A DNA stretch of 40,700 nucleotides from Bradyrhizobium sp. 21 (GCF_023073335.1 NZ_JADPJG010000014.1:44572-85271), one strand, 5' to 3'. Shown: positions 1 through 9,754, counted from the first letter of the stretch. Program-made: numbers and translations. Notes: a model not told the origin generated them from the letters alone.

Positions 1-25
1 TCATGCTGCGCAGCCGGATCGTCAT
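1..25 (-). CDS. possible 5' end of a divergent gene (partial)
   Basis: An ATG on the minus strand at 25 opens a frame reading MTIRLRSM before the window ends. It would be divergent from the MarR-GNAT gene and share its promoter region. No good ribosome binding site is visible and only eight codons can be read, so this is a weak call. Confidence 0.25.
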
Positions 26-61
26 GGTGGGGTGAAGCCGCCAGATACTTGCCAGAGTCAA

Positions 62-86
62 ATAATTGTTTGACAATGGCAATTAT
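62..86. promoter_or_regulatory. nested palindromic operator upstream of the MarR-GNAT gene
   Basis: ATAATTG (62-68) and CAATTAT (80-86) form a perfect inverted repeat. Inside it lies a second one, ATTGT-TTG-ACAAT (65-77). AT-rich palindromes of this size just upstream of a marR gene are typical MarR autoregulatory operators. The site ends about 11 bases before the start codon, so binding would block transcription or early elongation. The link to this regulator is inferred. Confidence 0.5.
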
Positions 87-97
87 CGAGGTGACCC

Positions 98-1027
98 ATG
101 CCAGTTGACGGTACCGACGACCAGATCGCTGCGGTTCGCGCCTTCAACCGCTTCTATACCCGCAAGCTCGGCGTGCTCGACCAGCATCTCGGAAGGAGCC
201 CGTTTTCGCTCAGCGAGGCGCGCGTGCTCTATGAACTCGCGCATCACGACGACCTTGCGGCAAAAGAGATCGGACATGAGCTTGGTCTCGACCCCGGCTA
301 TCTCAGCCGCATCGTCCAGAACTTCGACGAGAGGGGGCTGATCACGCGAAAGCCCCTGCCCGCAGATCGCAGGCAATACCAGCTCAGCCTCACCGCCAAG
401 GGCCGCCAGAGCTTCGCCAAGCTGAACCTGGCGTCGCAAAACGAGGTCGGCGCCATGCTGGCTCAGCTTTCGTCCGGCGATGCAACGCGGCTCACGCGGG
501 CCATGGCGACGATCGAGGCCGTGCTGGAGCAACGTCGAAGCCAGCCAGCTTCTGTCGTCCTGCGCTGCCATCGCGTCGGCGACATTGGCTGGGTCGTCTC
601 CAAGCAGGCCGCCGCCTATGCCGCGGACTACGGCTGGGATATCAGCTATGAGGCGCTGGTCGCCGATATCTGCGCGCAATTCATCAAGAATTACGACGCC
701 GCACGCGAACATTGCTGGATCGCGGAATTGGGTGGCGAGCCGGTCGGCTCCATCTTTCTGGTCAAGGCCACGGACGAGATCGCCAAGCTGCGCCTGTTGC
801 AGGTGGAGAAGCAAGCACGGGGGCTCGGTGTCGGTCGCGCGCTGGTCGAGCAATGTCTCCAGGGCGCACGCGAGAGGGGCTACAGCAGGATGACGCTGTG
901 GACGCAGAGCATCCTGGTCGCGGCACGCGGCATCTATCAGGCCGCCGGCTTCAAGCTCGTGAAGGAAGAGAAGCACCACAGCTTCGGTGCCGATCTGGTC
1001 GGTGAGACCTGGGAGCGCGATCTGTAG
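98..1027 (+). CDS. MarR-family regulator fused to GNAT acetyltransferase
   Basis: A 309-residue protein. Residues 1 to about 145 form a MarR-type winged helix: the LAAKEIGHELGLDPGYLSRIV stretch is the recognition region, followed by the wing near PADRRQYQLSLT. Residues from about 155 form a GNAT domain with the acetyl-CoA loop QARGLGVGRAL. Such fusions are a known family that probably couples DNA binding to N-acetylation of a small molecule or protein; the substrate cannot be read from sequence. The start is set by a GAGGTG ribosome binding site at 88-93. A nested palindrome directly upstream suggests autoregulation. The gene ends convergently with moaB. Confidence 0.88.
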   Translation: MPVDGTDDQIAAVRAFNRFYTRKLGVLDQHLGRSPFSLSEARVLYELAHHDDLAAKEIGHELGLDPGYLSRIVQNFDERGLITRKPLPADRRQYQLSLTAKGRQSFAKLNLASQNEVGAMLAQLSSGDATRLTRAMATIEAVLEQRRSQPASVVLRCHRVGDIGWVVSKQAAAYAADYGWDISYEALVADICAQFIKNYDAAREHCWIAELGGEPVGSIFLVKATDEIAKLRLLQVEKQARGLGVGRALVEQCLQGARERGYSRMTLWTQSILVAARGIYQAAGFKLVKEEKHHSFGADLVGETWERDL

Positions 1028-1085
1028 CTGCACGAAGCGAGATGCGCGCATTCCGTTTGGAGAGAACTTCTCATCCGGCGCCATA

Positions 1086-1135
1086 GCCGAAGCTTCGCTT
1101 CGGCGTCCTCTCGAGAACGGCGGCCAAAGGCCGCC
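1086..1135. terminator. two tandem GC-rich hairpins between convergent genes
   Basis: GCCGAAG-CTTCG-CTTCGGC (1086-1104) and GGCGGCC-AAA-GGCCGCC (1119-1135) are perfect hairpins between the MarR-GNAT stop and the moaB stop. Neither has a clear T-run, so they may slow polymerase or belong to a dispersed repeat rather than act as classical terminators. Confidence 0.4.
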
Positions 1136-1191
1136 TACACCAGCTTCTCCCACAACGAGGGGAGAAGGAAGAAGAGCACCTGCGTTCGCAT

Positions 1192-1755
1192 CTACGCCGT
1201 CGCGCCCTGGGCCTTCGGTCGGCGCAGATGCTCGTCCAGCCGCGGCATGATCTCGACGAAATTGCACGGACGCGTACGGTAGTCGAGCTGGGGGGCGAGA
1301 ATGCCGTCCCAGCCGTCGCGGCAGGCGCCGGGCGAACCTGGGAGGCAGAAGATATAGGTCGCACCGGTCACGCCCGCGGTGGCGCGGCTCTGGATCGTCG
1401 AGGTGCCGATCTTGGAATGGCTCAGCATGTGGAACGCGATCGAGAAGCCGTCCATGCGCTTCTCGAACAAAGGCTCGATCGCCTCCGGCGTGACGTCGCG
1501 TCCCGTAAAGCCGGTGCCGCCGGTGGTGATGACGACGTCGACGCCGACGTCCGCGATCCAGCGGCGGATGACGGCGCGGATCGCCTCGACGTCGTCGGTG
1601 ACGATCTCGCGCGCGGCGAGATGATGGCCGGCAGCAAGGAGGCGGTCGGCGAGCGTCTGGCCGGATTTGTCATCCGCAAGCGCGCGCGTGTCGGACACCG
1701 TGAGCACCGCGATGTTGAGCGGGATGAATTGTTTGGTTTCGTCGACGGACGCCAT
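1192..1755 (-). CDS. moaB: molybdenum cofactor biosynthesis protein B
   Basis: A 187-residue MoaB/MogA-family protein. It acts in molybdenum cofactor synthesis, where family members bind or adenylylate molybdopterin before metal insertion. The MPT-binding core is visible as TTGGTGFTGRDVTPEAIEPL near residues 75-95, and the N-terminal strand reads NIAVLTVSDTRAL. Length fits MoaB plus a short C-terminal tail. The start ATG at 1755 has an AGAGGAAAGAG purine-rich ribosome binding site just upstream. No other molybdenum genes are adjacent, so the gene is isolated here. MogA is the alternative name; the short single-domain form favours MoaB. Confidence 0.9.
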   Translation of the reverse strand: MASVDETKQFIPLNIAVLTVSDTRALADDKSGQTLADRLLAAGHHLAAREIVTDDVEAIRAVIRRWIADVGVDVVITTGGTGFTGRDVTPEAIEPLFEKRMDGFSIAFHMLSHSKIGTSTIQSRATAGVTGATYIFCLPGSPGACRDGWDGILAPQLDYRTRPCNFVEIMPRLDEHLRRPKAQGATA

Positions 1756-1766
1756 CGCTCTTTCCT

Positions 1767-1908
1767 CTCGTGTCCCGGACGCGGTGCAGCGCGTCAGCGC
1801 TGCTCCGCAGAGCCGGGACCCATTTCAGTGGCTTGGGAGACCCGCGTTGTGGGCCCCCGCTCTGCAGTGCACCGCTGAAGAAGCGCTGCGCTGCGTCCGG
1901 GGCACGAG
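1767..1908. repeat. long inverted-repeat intergenic element
   Basis: CTCGTGTCCCGGACGC (1767-1782) and GCGTCCGGGGCACGAG (1893-1908) match as an inverted repeat at 15 of 16 positions and enclose about 110 bases that are themselves GC-rich and partly self-complementary. It lies between the upstream ends of moaB and the 3' end of the zinc peptidase gene. It resembles the intergenic palindromic elements scattered in Bradyrhizobium genomes. Confidence 0.5.
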
Positions 1909-1917
1909 CACTTGTCG

Positions 1918-2856
1918 CTACTGCTGCCCGCCGCCGAACGTGTTGCAGGCCTGGACCGTGCCCTGCTGGTAGCCGGTCATGAACCACTGCTTGCGTTGCG
2001 CCGCCGAGCCGTGAGTGAACGAATCCGGCACGACGCGTCCCGTAGCCTGGCGCTGCAGCGTGTCGTCGCCGATCGCGCTCGCCGTGGTCAGCGCGGCGTC
2101 GATGTCGCCGGGCTCGAGGAAGTTCGGCCGCTTTTTCGACTCGCGATTGACCCAAACGCCGGACAGGCAATCGGCCTGCAATTCGACCTTGACCTGGAGC
2201 GCATTGGACTCGGCCTTGCTGCCAGCCTGCTGCTGCAGCCGCGTCACGCGCGGAATGATGCCGAGCAGGTTCTGGATGTGATGGCCGGCTTCATGCGCGA
2301 TGATGTAGGCAGTGGTGAAGTTACAGGCGGACTTGCCGGAGCAGCCGCGAAAGCGCGTCTCGACCTCGCGGAAGAATGCGGTGTCGAGGAAGATGGTACG
2401 ATCGGGCGGACAATAGAACGGTCCCATCGCCGACTCTGCCCGGCCGCAGCGGCCGCCATTGGTGACGTTGCGGAACAGCACGACCTTCGGACCGGTGTAG
2501 GACTGGCCCGAGGCCTGGAAGATTTCGCTCCAGCGATCGTCGATCTCGCCGAGAATGCCGGAGATCATGCTGCCCATCTCGTCGGTCGGCGCGCCGCGCT
2601 TGGCGGTCGAGGACGACTGACGATCGGTCTGGTAGGACGGCGCCTGGCCGCCACCGGTGAGGATCTCGGCGCCGCCGATCAGGATGCGCGGATCGATGCC
2701 GAAGGCATAGCCGACCAGGCCGAGCACGATGATGGTGCCGATGCCGAGCCCGCCGCCGCCCATGGGCAGGCCGAACCCGCCTCCTCCACCACCGCCGCCG
2801 CCATCGTCGCGACGATCCTCGATATCGTCGCTGCGGCGGAAATCATCGTAGCGCAT
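1918..2856 (-). CDS. YpfJ-type neutral zinc metallopeptidase
   Basis: A 312-residue protein of the neutral zinc metallopeptidase family (YpfJ/KPN_02809-like). The zinc motif HEAGHH is at residues 188-193. The N-terminus is charged, then Gly-rich (about 18-40), then carries one membrane segment (about 39-55), which would tether the catalytic domain outside the membrane. Conserved Cys residues fall in the central part (RCGRAE, FYCPPD, GCSGKSACNF). The substrate is unknown for this family. The ATG at 2856 is chosen because GAGGGAA lies six bases upstream; a TTG ten codons earlier has no such support. The downstream side carries the inverted-repeat element at 1767-1908. Confidence 0.88.
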   Translation of the reverse strand: MRYDDFRRSDDIEDRRDDGGGGGGGGGFGLPMGGGGLGIGTIIVLGLVGYAFGIDPRILIGGAEILTGGGQAPSYQTDRQSSSTAKRGAPTDEMGSMISGILGEIDDRWSEIFQASGQSYTGPKVVLFRNVTNGGRCGRAESAMGPFYCPPDRTIFLDTAFFREVETRFRGCSGKSACNFTTAYIIAHEAGHHIQNLLGIIPRVTRLQQQAGSKAESNALQVKVELQADCLSGVWVNRESKKRPNFLEPGDIDAALTTASAIGDDTLQRQATGRVVPDSFTHGSAAQRKQWFMTGYQQGTVQACNTFGGGQQ

Positions 2857-3250
2857 GGCGGCTTCCCTCAAGATCCCGGATTGCAAATCGTGGCGCGCAA
2901 GAGCGCGAAAAGCTCAACGCGCCACACACGTAAAATTTCCGTTGCACTTATCAATATCTTGGCCGGCAAAAATTGCCTAGTGCGACAGCATGGCGAAGCC
3001 AGCAATTTTTTCCGGGGGCAAGCAATTTTTTCCGAGAGAAATTTGGAGTCTTTTTGCGCTCCCATCGCTCCCGCAACGCGAAGAGATACGAAATACACGG
3101 CAAAACACGGCGATTGCGCGCAACGAACCGTACATAACGCGCCGTGCGAGGCCTGCTCACGAAAGCAGCGGGTTAAGTCGATTTTTACTTTGCCGCTTCA
3201 ATGTACTGATCAGTCGGTTGTTTGGTCCCGCGTCGCCGACAGCGTCGCCT
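2857..3250. other. long AT-richer intergenic region upstream of ccrM
   Basis: This gene-free stretch separates the divergent zinc peptidase and ccrM genes. It holds a small palindrome GGCAA-AAA-TTGCC (2965-2977), two perfect copies of AGCAATTTTTTCCG (3001-3014 and 3021-3034) spaced exactly 20 bases apart, and one GANTC site at 3046-3050. No convincing ORF or RNA gene is visible. Confidence 0.5.
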
Positions 3251-4400
<1,150 letters not shown>

Positions 4401-4415
4401 TCCGACTTCGATCTG

Positions 4416-4506
4416 GTAGGGTGGGCAAAGGCGCTCTTGCCCCGTGCCCACCGCTTCTCTCCTGCGACGCAAAGTTGGTGGGCACGCTTCGCTTCGCCCA
4501 CCCTAC
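4416..4506. repeat. nested inverted-repeat element downstream of ccrM
   Basis: GTAGGGTGGGCAAAG (4416-4430) pairs with CTTCGCCCACCCTAC (4492-4506) at 14 of 15 positions. An inner pair, CGTGCCCAC (4443-4451) and GTGGGCACG (4478-4486), nests inside. The 91-base unit would fold as one long stem and resembles the GTAGGGTGGGC-type intergenic repeats of Bradyrhizobium. Confidence 0.6.
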
Positions 4507-4576
4507 GGCGTCTTGAATGCCGAAGCCGACAGGATTAGATTTCCGCGATCAGCCCCGTCCTGACCGGTTGGCTCCC

Positions 4577-4903
4577 ATGCAACGACATCCCGAGACATTG
4601 CTGCTGGTGCCGCTGCTGCCGATCTTCCTGATCGGGATGTTTCCGATGTTTTTGATCGCGCTGTTGGGATTTTTCGGCCTCGCCTTGTTCGGCGTGCTCG
4701 TGATCTGCGTCGGGCTCGCCAGCAGCAACGAGGCTCACGACAATTTCAATCACGATGTCATCGTCCACGGCTACGCGCGCGGGTCCGAGCGTGCGGCGCG
4801 GGCTTCCGACATGCATATCGCAGCCCGGCTCGGCTTGCGCCTCGAGGCGGTCGGCGCGGCGATGGTCATTACGGCGGCGATCGGGCTTTGTTACGCCGGC
4901 TGA
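4577..4903 (+). CDS. small hypothetical membrane protein
   Basis: A protein of 108 residues from the ATG at 4577; an upstream ATG at 4517 would add 20 residues. It begins MQRHPETLLLVPLLPIF. Two close hydrophobic stretches follow (about 8-50), then a polar stretch rich in His, Asp and Arg (SSNEAHDNFNHDVIVHGYARG), then a third hydrophobic segment at the C-terminus (AVGAAMVITAAIGLCYAG). No family is recognised. It lies between the repeat following ccrM and a GST gene on the same strand, with about 140 bases before the GST. The codon pattern and hydrophobic layout suggest a real gene, but the function is unknown. Confidence 0.55.
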   Translation: MQRHPETLLLVPLLPIFLIGMFPMFLIALLGFFGLALFGVLVICVGLASSNEAHDNFNHDVIVHGYARGSERAARASDMHIAARLGLRLEAVGAAMVITAAIGLCYAG

Positions 4904-5045
4904 CCTGCGCCCTGCGCAGGTACCGCCCGGCAAACTCGCCGGTTGCGCCCCCGGACCAGGTTCAGGCAAGAGAAGGCCGCCTTGCGGCAATGACGCTGCG
5001 TCGCTCAGCAAGCGAACTGGTTAGAGAAAATCGGGGAGACAAACG

Positions 5046-5732
5046 ATGCTCAAATTCTATTTCAACGGGTCGCCGAACCCGACCAAGGTCGCGCTTTATC
5101 TCGAAGAGGCCGGCCTGCCCTTCGAGCCGGTCAAGATCGACACCCGCAAGGGCGAGCAGTTCACGCCGGAATTCCTCAAGATCAATCCGAACGCCAAGGT
5201 GCCGGCGATCGACGACAACGGCACCATTGTTTTCGACAGCAACGCCATCCTGCTCTATCTCGCCGAGACAACCGGCAAATTCCTGCCCCCTCCCGCCGTT
5301 CGCGGCGAGACGCTGTCATGGCTGATGTTCATCGCCACCGGCGTCGGGCCGTATTCGGGCCAGGCGGTGCACTTCAAGCATTTCGCACCGAAGGACCAGA
5401 ACCACGACTACGCGCATAACCGCTACCAGTTCGAGACCGATCGCCACTACACGATTCTCGACGGTCACCTCAAAGGCCGCCGCTACATGGTCGGCGACAG
5501 CTATTCGATCGTCGACATGGCACTGTGGGGCTGGGCGCGGATGGTGCCGTTCAAGCTCGGCGACGACGCCTTTGCGCGATACCCGAACGTGAAGCGGCTG
5601 GTGGACGAGATCTCGGCGCGGCCGGCGGCGGCGCGCGCGATCGCGCTGAAGGACAAGTTCACCTTCAAGGCCGAGATGGACGACGAGGCGAGAGCCAACA
5701 TGTTCAAGCACATGACGACCAAGGTCGCCTGA
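5046..5732 (+). CDS. glutathione S-transferase family protein
   Basis: A 228-residue cytosolic GST. The N-terminal thioredoxin-fold half carries SPNPTKVALYLEEAGLPFE and the cis-Pro/glutathione-binding region NPNAKVPAIDDNGTIVFDSNAILLYLAE. The C-terminal half is the all-helical domain with YSIVDMALWGWARM. The SPNPTKV motif and sequence style resemble the Nu-class/YfcG group, which shows disulfide reductase activity, so detoxification or thiol redox work are both possible. GGGGAGA precedes the ATG. A perfect hairpin with a T-run follows the stop. Confidence 0.88.
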   Translation: MLKFYFNGSPNPTKVALYLEEAGLPFEPVKIDTRKGEQFTPEFLKINPNAKVPAIDDNGTIVFDSNAILLYLAETTGKFLPPPAVRGETLSWLMFIATGVGPYSGQAVHFKHFAPKDQNHDYAHNRYQFETDRHYTILDGHLKGRRYMVGDSYSIVDMALWGWARMVPFKLGDDAFARYPNVKRLVDEISARPAAARAIALKDKFTFKAEMDDEARANMFKHMTTKVA

Positions 5733-5753
5733 TCGCGACAAGCTGCCGTTCGA

Positions 5754-5785
5754 GGCCACGCGCATGCGCGTGGCCTTTTGCTTTT
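5754..5785 (+). terminator. Rho-independent terminator, probably bidirectional
   Basis: A perfect 22-base palindrome (5754-5775, GGCCACGCGCA mirrored) is followed by TTTTGCTTTT. It sits between the GST stop and the stop of the convergent chemotaxis receptor gene. Confidence 0.8.
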
Positions 5786-7793
5786 ATGCGGCGTGGACCG
5801 AGTTCAGGAATTTGGCGACTTCCTGCTTCAGCCGGTTGCTGTCTGACGACAGCGATCGTGCCGCCGAGAGCACCTGCGAGGAGGCCGAACCGGTCTCGGA
5901 GGCCCCGCGCTGGACGTCGCCGATATTGGTCGAGACGCGCTGGGTGCCGTGAGCTGCCTGCTGGACGTTGCGGGAGATCTCTTGCGTCGCCGCGCCCTGT
6001 TGCTCCACGGCAGCGGCAACCGTCGACGAGATCTCGGACAGCCGCTCGATGGTGCCGCTGATCTCCCTGATCGCGCCGACCGATTGCTCGGTGGCGGCCT
6101 GGATGCTCGAAATCTGCTGGCCGATCTCGCCGGTCGCCTTCGCGGTCTGCTCTGCGAGCGCCTTCACCTCGGTGGCGACGACCGCAAAGCCGCGGCCGGC
6201 CTCGCCGGCGCGTGCGGCCTCGATGGTGGCGTTCAGCGCGAGCAGATTGGTCTGGCCTGCGATGGTGCTGATCAGCTCGACCACGTCGCCGATGCGAGCC
6301 GCCGCCTTGGAGAGTTCGCCGACCCGGTCGTTGGTCCGGCTCGCCTGCCCGACGGCGTCCTTGGCGATGCGGGCGGATTCCTGCACCTGGCGGGCGATCT
6401 CACTGACCGAGGAGGACAGCTCCTCGGTTGCGGAGGCAACGGCCTGAACGTTGGCGGTCGCTTCCTGCGACGCGGACGCGACTTCCGTGGACAGGTCCTG
6501 GGCGCGCGTCGCTGTCGCGGTCAACGTGCCGGCCGAGGCCTCGAGCTCGTTCGATGCCGACGACACGGTGTTGACGATCTCGCCAACGGCCTGCTCGAAC
6601 TGGTCGGCGAGCTTGACCATGTCTTTTTTGCGGTCCTCGGCCTGCCGTGCCTCGACCTCCACCTGCTCGTGGCGCAGGCGCTCGGTGTCGATCATGTTGG
6701 TCTTGAAGACCTCGATCGCCTTGGCCATGTCGCCGATCTCGTCTTGCTTGCCGCGGCCGGGAATCGCGACTTCGAGATTGCCGCCGGCGAGCAGCCCCAT
6801 TGCGCGCGTCATCGAGGTCAGCGGACCGACGATGCTGCGGGCGATCAGGAAGGCAATGATCAATCCGAACAGGGTGGCGAGGCCGCCCGCGATCTCCTGC
6901 ACTTTTGTCGTGCCCTCAATGACGGCTTCGGCCTGGCTGCGCGAATCCTTGTAGTCCCTCTTCAAGGCGGTCTCCGCGACCTTGAGCTTGGCGATGCTGT
7001 CGACGATGAGGGGGGCGAGGTTCTTGTGGTAGATCTCGTCGGCCTGAAGCATCGCCGCCGAGGTCGTCTCGAACGCGGATTTGTAGATTCCGAGCGAGGT
7101 CTTCACCGGCGCGAGCGTGGTTCGCAATTCGGTCGCCTGCGGGCTCTTTTCGAGCGCTGTCAGCCGCTGCATGGCCCTGTCGACGTTCGTCCTGAAGTTG
7201 GCGGGACCCTTGGTGTCGCGCAGAGCCAGGAACCGCCAGTTTGCGATTTGAACGAGGAGCAGCCTGGATTCGAGGTCCCCGACCAGGGACGCGGTGTCTT
7301 CATCGACAGCTGCGCGTGCCACATCGACAAGCTTGCCCATCTTGACGGTGAGTTCGTCGCCGCTCGGCAGCAGCGTCGCCTTGCCCGTTCGCGCCTCGTT
7401 GACGGCGTCGCCGAGATTGTCACGCAGGGTCTTCATTTTCGCGATATCGGCGATCAGGTCGTTGTAGAGTTTGCGCCGCTCCTCGGAGGCCGTGCCCTGC
7501 GCCCCCACCTTCAACAGCTCGCTCGCCGCGGTCTCGCGCTCGGAGGCCTCCCTCATCGCGGGCTCGCTGGCGTCATAGATGTATCGCAGATTGGCCCGCT
7601 GGATCGCCTGGAGATGGGTCGAGATCTCCAAAACCCGCGCGGTGCTGTCCGAAAGTGCCGATTGTCTTCCGACCTGGTCCTGCACGGACCGCAAATTCCA
7701 GATGGCAACCACCGCCATCACGAGACCAACCGCCACCAAGGCCAAGAAACCTGCGTACAGGCGTCCCCTGATACGCAAACGAAAGTTCGGCAT
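5784..7793 (-). CDS. methyl-accepting chemotaxis protein
   Basis: A 669-residue chemoreceptor. An N-terminal membrane segment (about 10-32) is followed by a roughly 260-residue helical periplasmic sensor region of HBM/4HB style, a second membrane segment near 300-320, and a HAMP domain ([24 protein letters not shown]). The cytoplasmic signalling helices contain the conserved hairpin tip [20 protein letters not shown] and the methylation-helix repeats. It would sense a ligand and control CheA. The ATG at 7793 is preferred over a GTG two codons earlier. No che genes are adjacent, so it is an orphan receptor; the ligand cannot be inferred. Confidence 0.92.
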   Translation of the reverse strand: MPNFRLRIRGRLYAGFLALVAVGLVMAVVAIWNLRSVQDQVGRQSALSDSTARVLEISTHLQAIQRANLRYIYDASEPAMREASERETAASELLKVGAQGTASEERRKLYNDLIADIAKMKTLRDNLGDAVNEARTGKATLLPSGDELTVKMGKLVDVARAAVDEDTASLVGDLESRLLLVQIANWRFLALRDTKGPANFRTNVDRAMQRLTALEKSPQATELRTTLAPVKTSLGIYKSAFETTSAAMLQADEIYHKNLAPLIVDSIAKLKVAETALKRDYKDSRSQAEAVIEGTTKVQEIAGGLATLFGLIIAFLIARSIVGPLTSMTRAMGLLAGGNLEVAIPGRGKQDEIGDMAKAIEVFKTNMIDTERLRHEQVEVEARQAEDRKKDMVKLADQFEQAVGEIVNTVSSASNELEASAGTLTATATRAQDLSTEVASASQEATANVQAVASATEELSSSVSEIARQVQESARIAKDAVGQASRTNDRVGELSKAAARIGDVVELISTIAGQTNLLALNATIEAARAGEAGRGFAVVATEVKALAEQTAKATGEIGQQISSIQAATEQSVGAIREISGTIERLSEISSTVAAAVEQQGAATQEISRNVQQAAHGTQRVSTNIGDVQRGASETGSASSQVLSAARSLSSDSNRLKQEVAKFLNSVHAA

Positions 7794-8145
7794 TCCCACT
7801 ATCCACCCAGATGCATGTCAATTCGAGCGGCCGGCCTAATCCGGCGATCGTCACCGGCCACCCCCGGCAGCCGCGCGTCGCGTCCTGGCGACCCACGCTG
7901 CACCGCGACACAATGGGGGACACTCGTTAATTGAACCTTCCCATTTTTCGCGCGCGCCAAAGTGGCGCACACAAAATCTGCTGATTTTATAGCCAGTTGC
8001 GCCATGTCCTGGGGCAAGGCGGGCAACCCCTTGCAGATCTCTGCAGGGGGTGCCCCGGATGTATGCTTGTCAGACGGTGGCCTGCTGCGATCTGCCGCCC
8101 TGCATCCCTCCGCTCGCTATTTTCGGCGGATGATGCTCGAGTCGG
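7794..8145. other. intergenic region with one strong hairpin
   Basis: No supported gene is seen between the chemoreceptor start and the NTF2-like stop. A long imperfect hairpin spans 8021-8055: GGGCAACCCCTTGCAG, loop ATCT, then CTGCAGGGGGTGCCC. It has no T-run on either strand. It could slow read-through from the NTF2-like gene into the receptor gene or be a dispersed repeat. Confidence 0.4.
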
Positions 8146-8589
8146 TCAGCTCGCGGCCCTGGCGGGCGTCTGCGGAAACGGGCCGAGCGCCTTCTCGGTC
8201 AGCACCGAATCGCAATATTCCCGGATCTCCTTGATCTTGCCGTCCTCGAGACGAAACACGAGACAATAGTCGTTATCGTAGCGCACGCCCTCGGGCGTGA
8301 CGTTGTCGCCCTTCGCTTCGACGACGACGATATCGTCGTCGGCGATGAAGCGGTGGGCAACCGTTCGGGTTCGGTCGACAAGACGGGTCCGCACATAGGC
8401 GTGCAGATCGTTGAGGATCGCCTGCTTGCCCGAAAAGGTGCGCGACCAGGAATATTGCCCGGTCACGACCCATCTGGCGTCCTCGGCTAGACTTGCGGCG
8501 AACAGCGCACGGTCGCGCGCGGCTGGATCCTGGCTGGCGGCGGCGGCAAAGATATCCTGCATCAGTTTCTTGTTGGCGCTCGCGCTCAT
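8146..8589 (-). CDS. NTF2-like (SnoaL-type) protein
   Basis: A 147-residue protein with an NTF2/SnoaL-like alpha+beta barrel signature: an N-terminal helix (LMQDIFAAAASQDP), then ALFAASLAEDARWVVTG, and strands ending in YDNDYCLVFRLEDGKIKEIREYCDS. The family includes isomerases, hydrolases and ligand-binding proteins, so the exact activity is open. The start ATG at 8589 has CGGAGATG just upstream; in-frame codons continue to 8706 but would overlap the LysR gene. It is divergent from the LysR gene and likely its target. Confidence 0.8.
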   Translation of the reverse strand: MSASANKKLMQDIFAAAASQDPAARDRALFAASLAEDARWVVTGQYSWSRTFSGKQAILNDLHAYVRTRLVDRTRTVAHRFIADDDIVVVEAKGDNVTPEGVRYDNDYCLVFRLEDGKIKEIREYCDSVLTEKALGPFPQTPARAAS

Positions 8590-8656
8590 GGCGGCATCTC
8601 CGTTTGGTGGCAACACGGAGAAGATCGCTGGGCGATGAGAATTCTTCAAATCGATA

Positions 8657-8677
8657 GCGAATATGATATCTATTCGC
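8657..8677. promoter_or_regulatory. candidate LysR operator
   Basis: GCGAATA (8657-8663) and TATTCGC (8671-8677) are perfect inverted repeats with a 7-base spacer, between the divergent NTF2-like and LysR genes. The spacing and position suit a LysR-type binding site. The palindrome overlaps an upstream ATG at 8663, which argues that translation starts at 8681. Confidence 0.55.
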
Positions 8678-8680
8678 CTC

Positions 8681-9604
8681 ATGAATTTGAATTCGCTTGA
8701 CCTCAATCTCCTGACGGCGCTCGACGCGCTGCTGCGCGAGGCCAGCGTCAGCCGCGCCGCATTGCGGATCGGGCTGTCGCAGCCGGCGGCGAGCCATGCG
8801 CTTCAGCGCCTGCGCGACATCTTTGGCGATCCGCTCCTGGTGCGCACCGGCGCGCGGATGGAGCTGACGCCGCGGGCGCAAGTCTTGCGTGCGCCGCTGG
8901 CGCAGGCGCTGGACCAGGTGCGCGGACTGTTCGTGCCCGAGGAGTTCGATGCCGCGCGCAGCGAGCGGCAATTCCGCCTGATGATGCCGGATCTCGCGGT
9001 CGAGCTCCTGATGCCACCCCTGATGGGGAAGGTGACGCAGGCCGCGCCCAATGTCCGCATCGAAATCGTGCCGTGGCGGGGGCCGGCGATCTTCCACGCC
9101 GAGTTCGCCCGCACCATCGACCTCGTGATCTCGATCGGAAACGCCTTCAAAGGCTTTCATCGCCAACTGCTCTACACCGACAGCGACGCACTGGCGGTGC
9201 GGCGCGGCCATCCCATGGGAGCGAAGCTGAAGCGGCGCGAGACGTTCCTCGCCGAGCGCCATGTCGGCGTGATCATTCGCGGCACCAGCGAGGATTTGAT
9301 CGACACCTGGCTACGCGCCAAGGGCATCGAACGGCACATTTCGCTGGTGGTGTCTGGCTATCTCGAAGCGCTGCACGTCGCCGCCCGCACCGACCTCGTC
9401 GCCTTCGTGCCGCGCCGGCTGATCGCGGCGCTGTCGAGGCAGCTCGGTCTCGTCACGGTGACGCCGCCACTCGATCCCGGCATCGACGAGCAGTTCATGT
9501 TCTACCCAACGCGGGCGCAGATGGACCCGGGCTCGATCTGGCTGCGGCGGCTGATGCTGGAGACGGGGCGGGAACTGGAGAAGAAAGAACGGCGTGCGGG
9601 ATAG
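8681..9604 (+). CDS. LysR-family transcriptional regulator
   Basis: A 307-residue LysR regulator. The N-terminal winged helix reads LDLNLLTALDALLREASVSR, then AALRIGLSQPAASHALQRLR, with ELTPRAQ at the end of the domain. The remainder is the periplasmic-binding-like effector domain. The LDLNLL opening is typical of the NodD/LinR/PcpR-like branch, which often responds to aromatic compounds; that link is only inference. ATG 8681 is preferred over ATG 8663 because it matches the usual LysR start and leaves the palindrome at 8657-8677 outside the gene. Its likely targets are itself and the divergent NTF2-like gene. Confidence 0.9.
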   Translation: MNLNSLDLNLLTALDALLREASVSRAALRIGLSQPAASHALQRLRDIFGDPLLVRTGARMELTPRAQVLRAPLAQALDQVRGLFVPEEFDAARSERQFRLMMPDLAVELLMPPLMGKVTQAAPNVRIEIVPWRGPAIFHAEFARTIDLVISIGNAFKGFHRQLLYTDSDALAVRRGHPMGAKLKRRETFLAERHVGVIIRGTSEDLIDTWLRAKGIERHISLVVSGYLEALHVAARTDLVAFVPRRLIAALSRQLGLVTVTPPLDPGIDEQFMFYPTRAQMDPGSIWLRRLMLETGRELEKKERRAG

Positions 9605-9627
9605 GATACAGCTTCGGCAACAATGGT

Positions 9628-9754
9628 GTCGTCCCGGCGAAGGCCGGGACCCATAACCCCAGGGAGGGGTTTGGAGAAGACCTGCCGTTCAGTATTGCTA
9701 CCGAACGACATCGATAGAATCCGCGGTATGGGTCCCGGCCTTCGCCGGGACGAC
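9628..9754. repeat. perfect 28-base inverted repeat element
   Basis: Positions 9628-9655 and 9727-9754 are exact reverse complements over 28 bases, each built on a smaller palindrome (GTCCCGGC...GCCGGGAC). They flank about 70 bases without a gene, between the convergent LysR and GST genes. This is a common intergenic repeat type in Bradyrhizobium-like genomes. Confidence 0.7.

Noticed and set aside
5949..7934. Long open frame antisense to the chemoreceptor
   Set aside because: Same shadow effect; the receptor motifs are clear on the minus strand.
8021..8055. Strong hairpin considered as a terminator
   Set aside because: No T-run on either strand, so only recorded as structure within the intergenic region.
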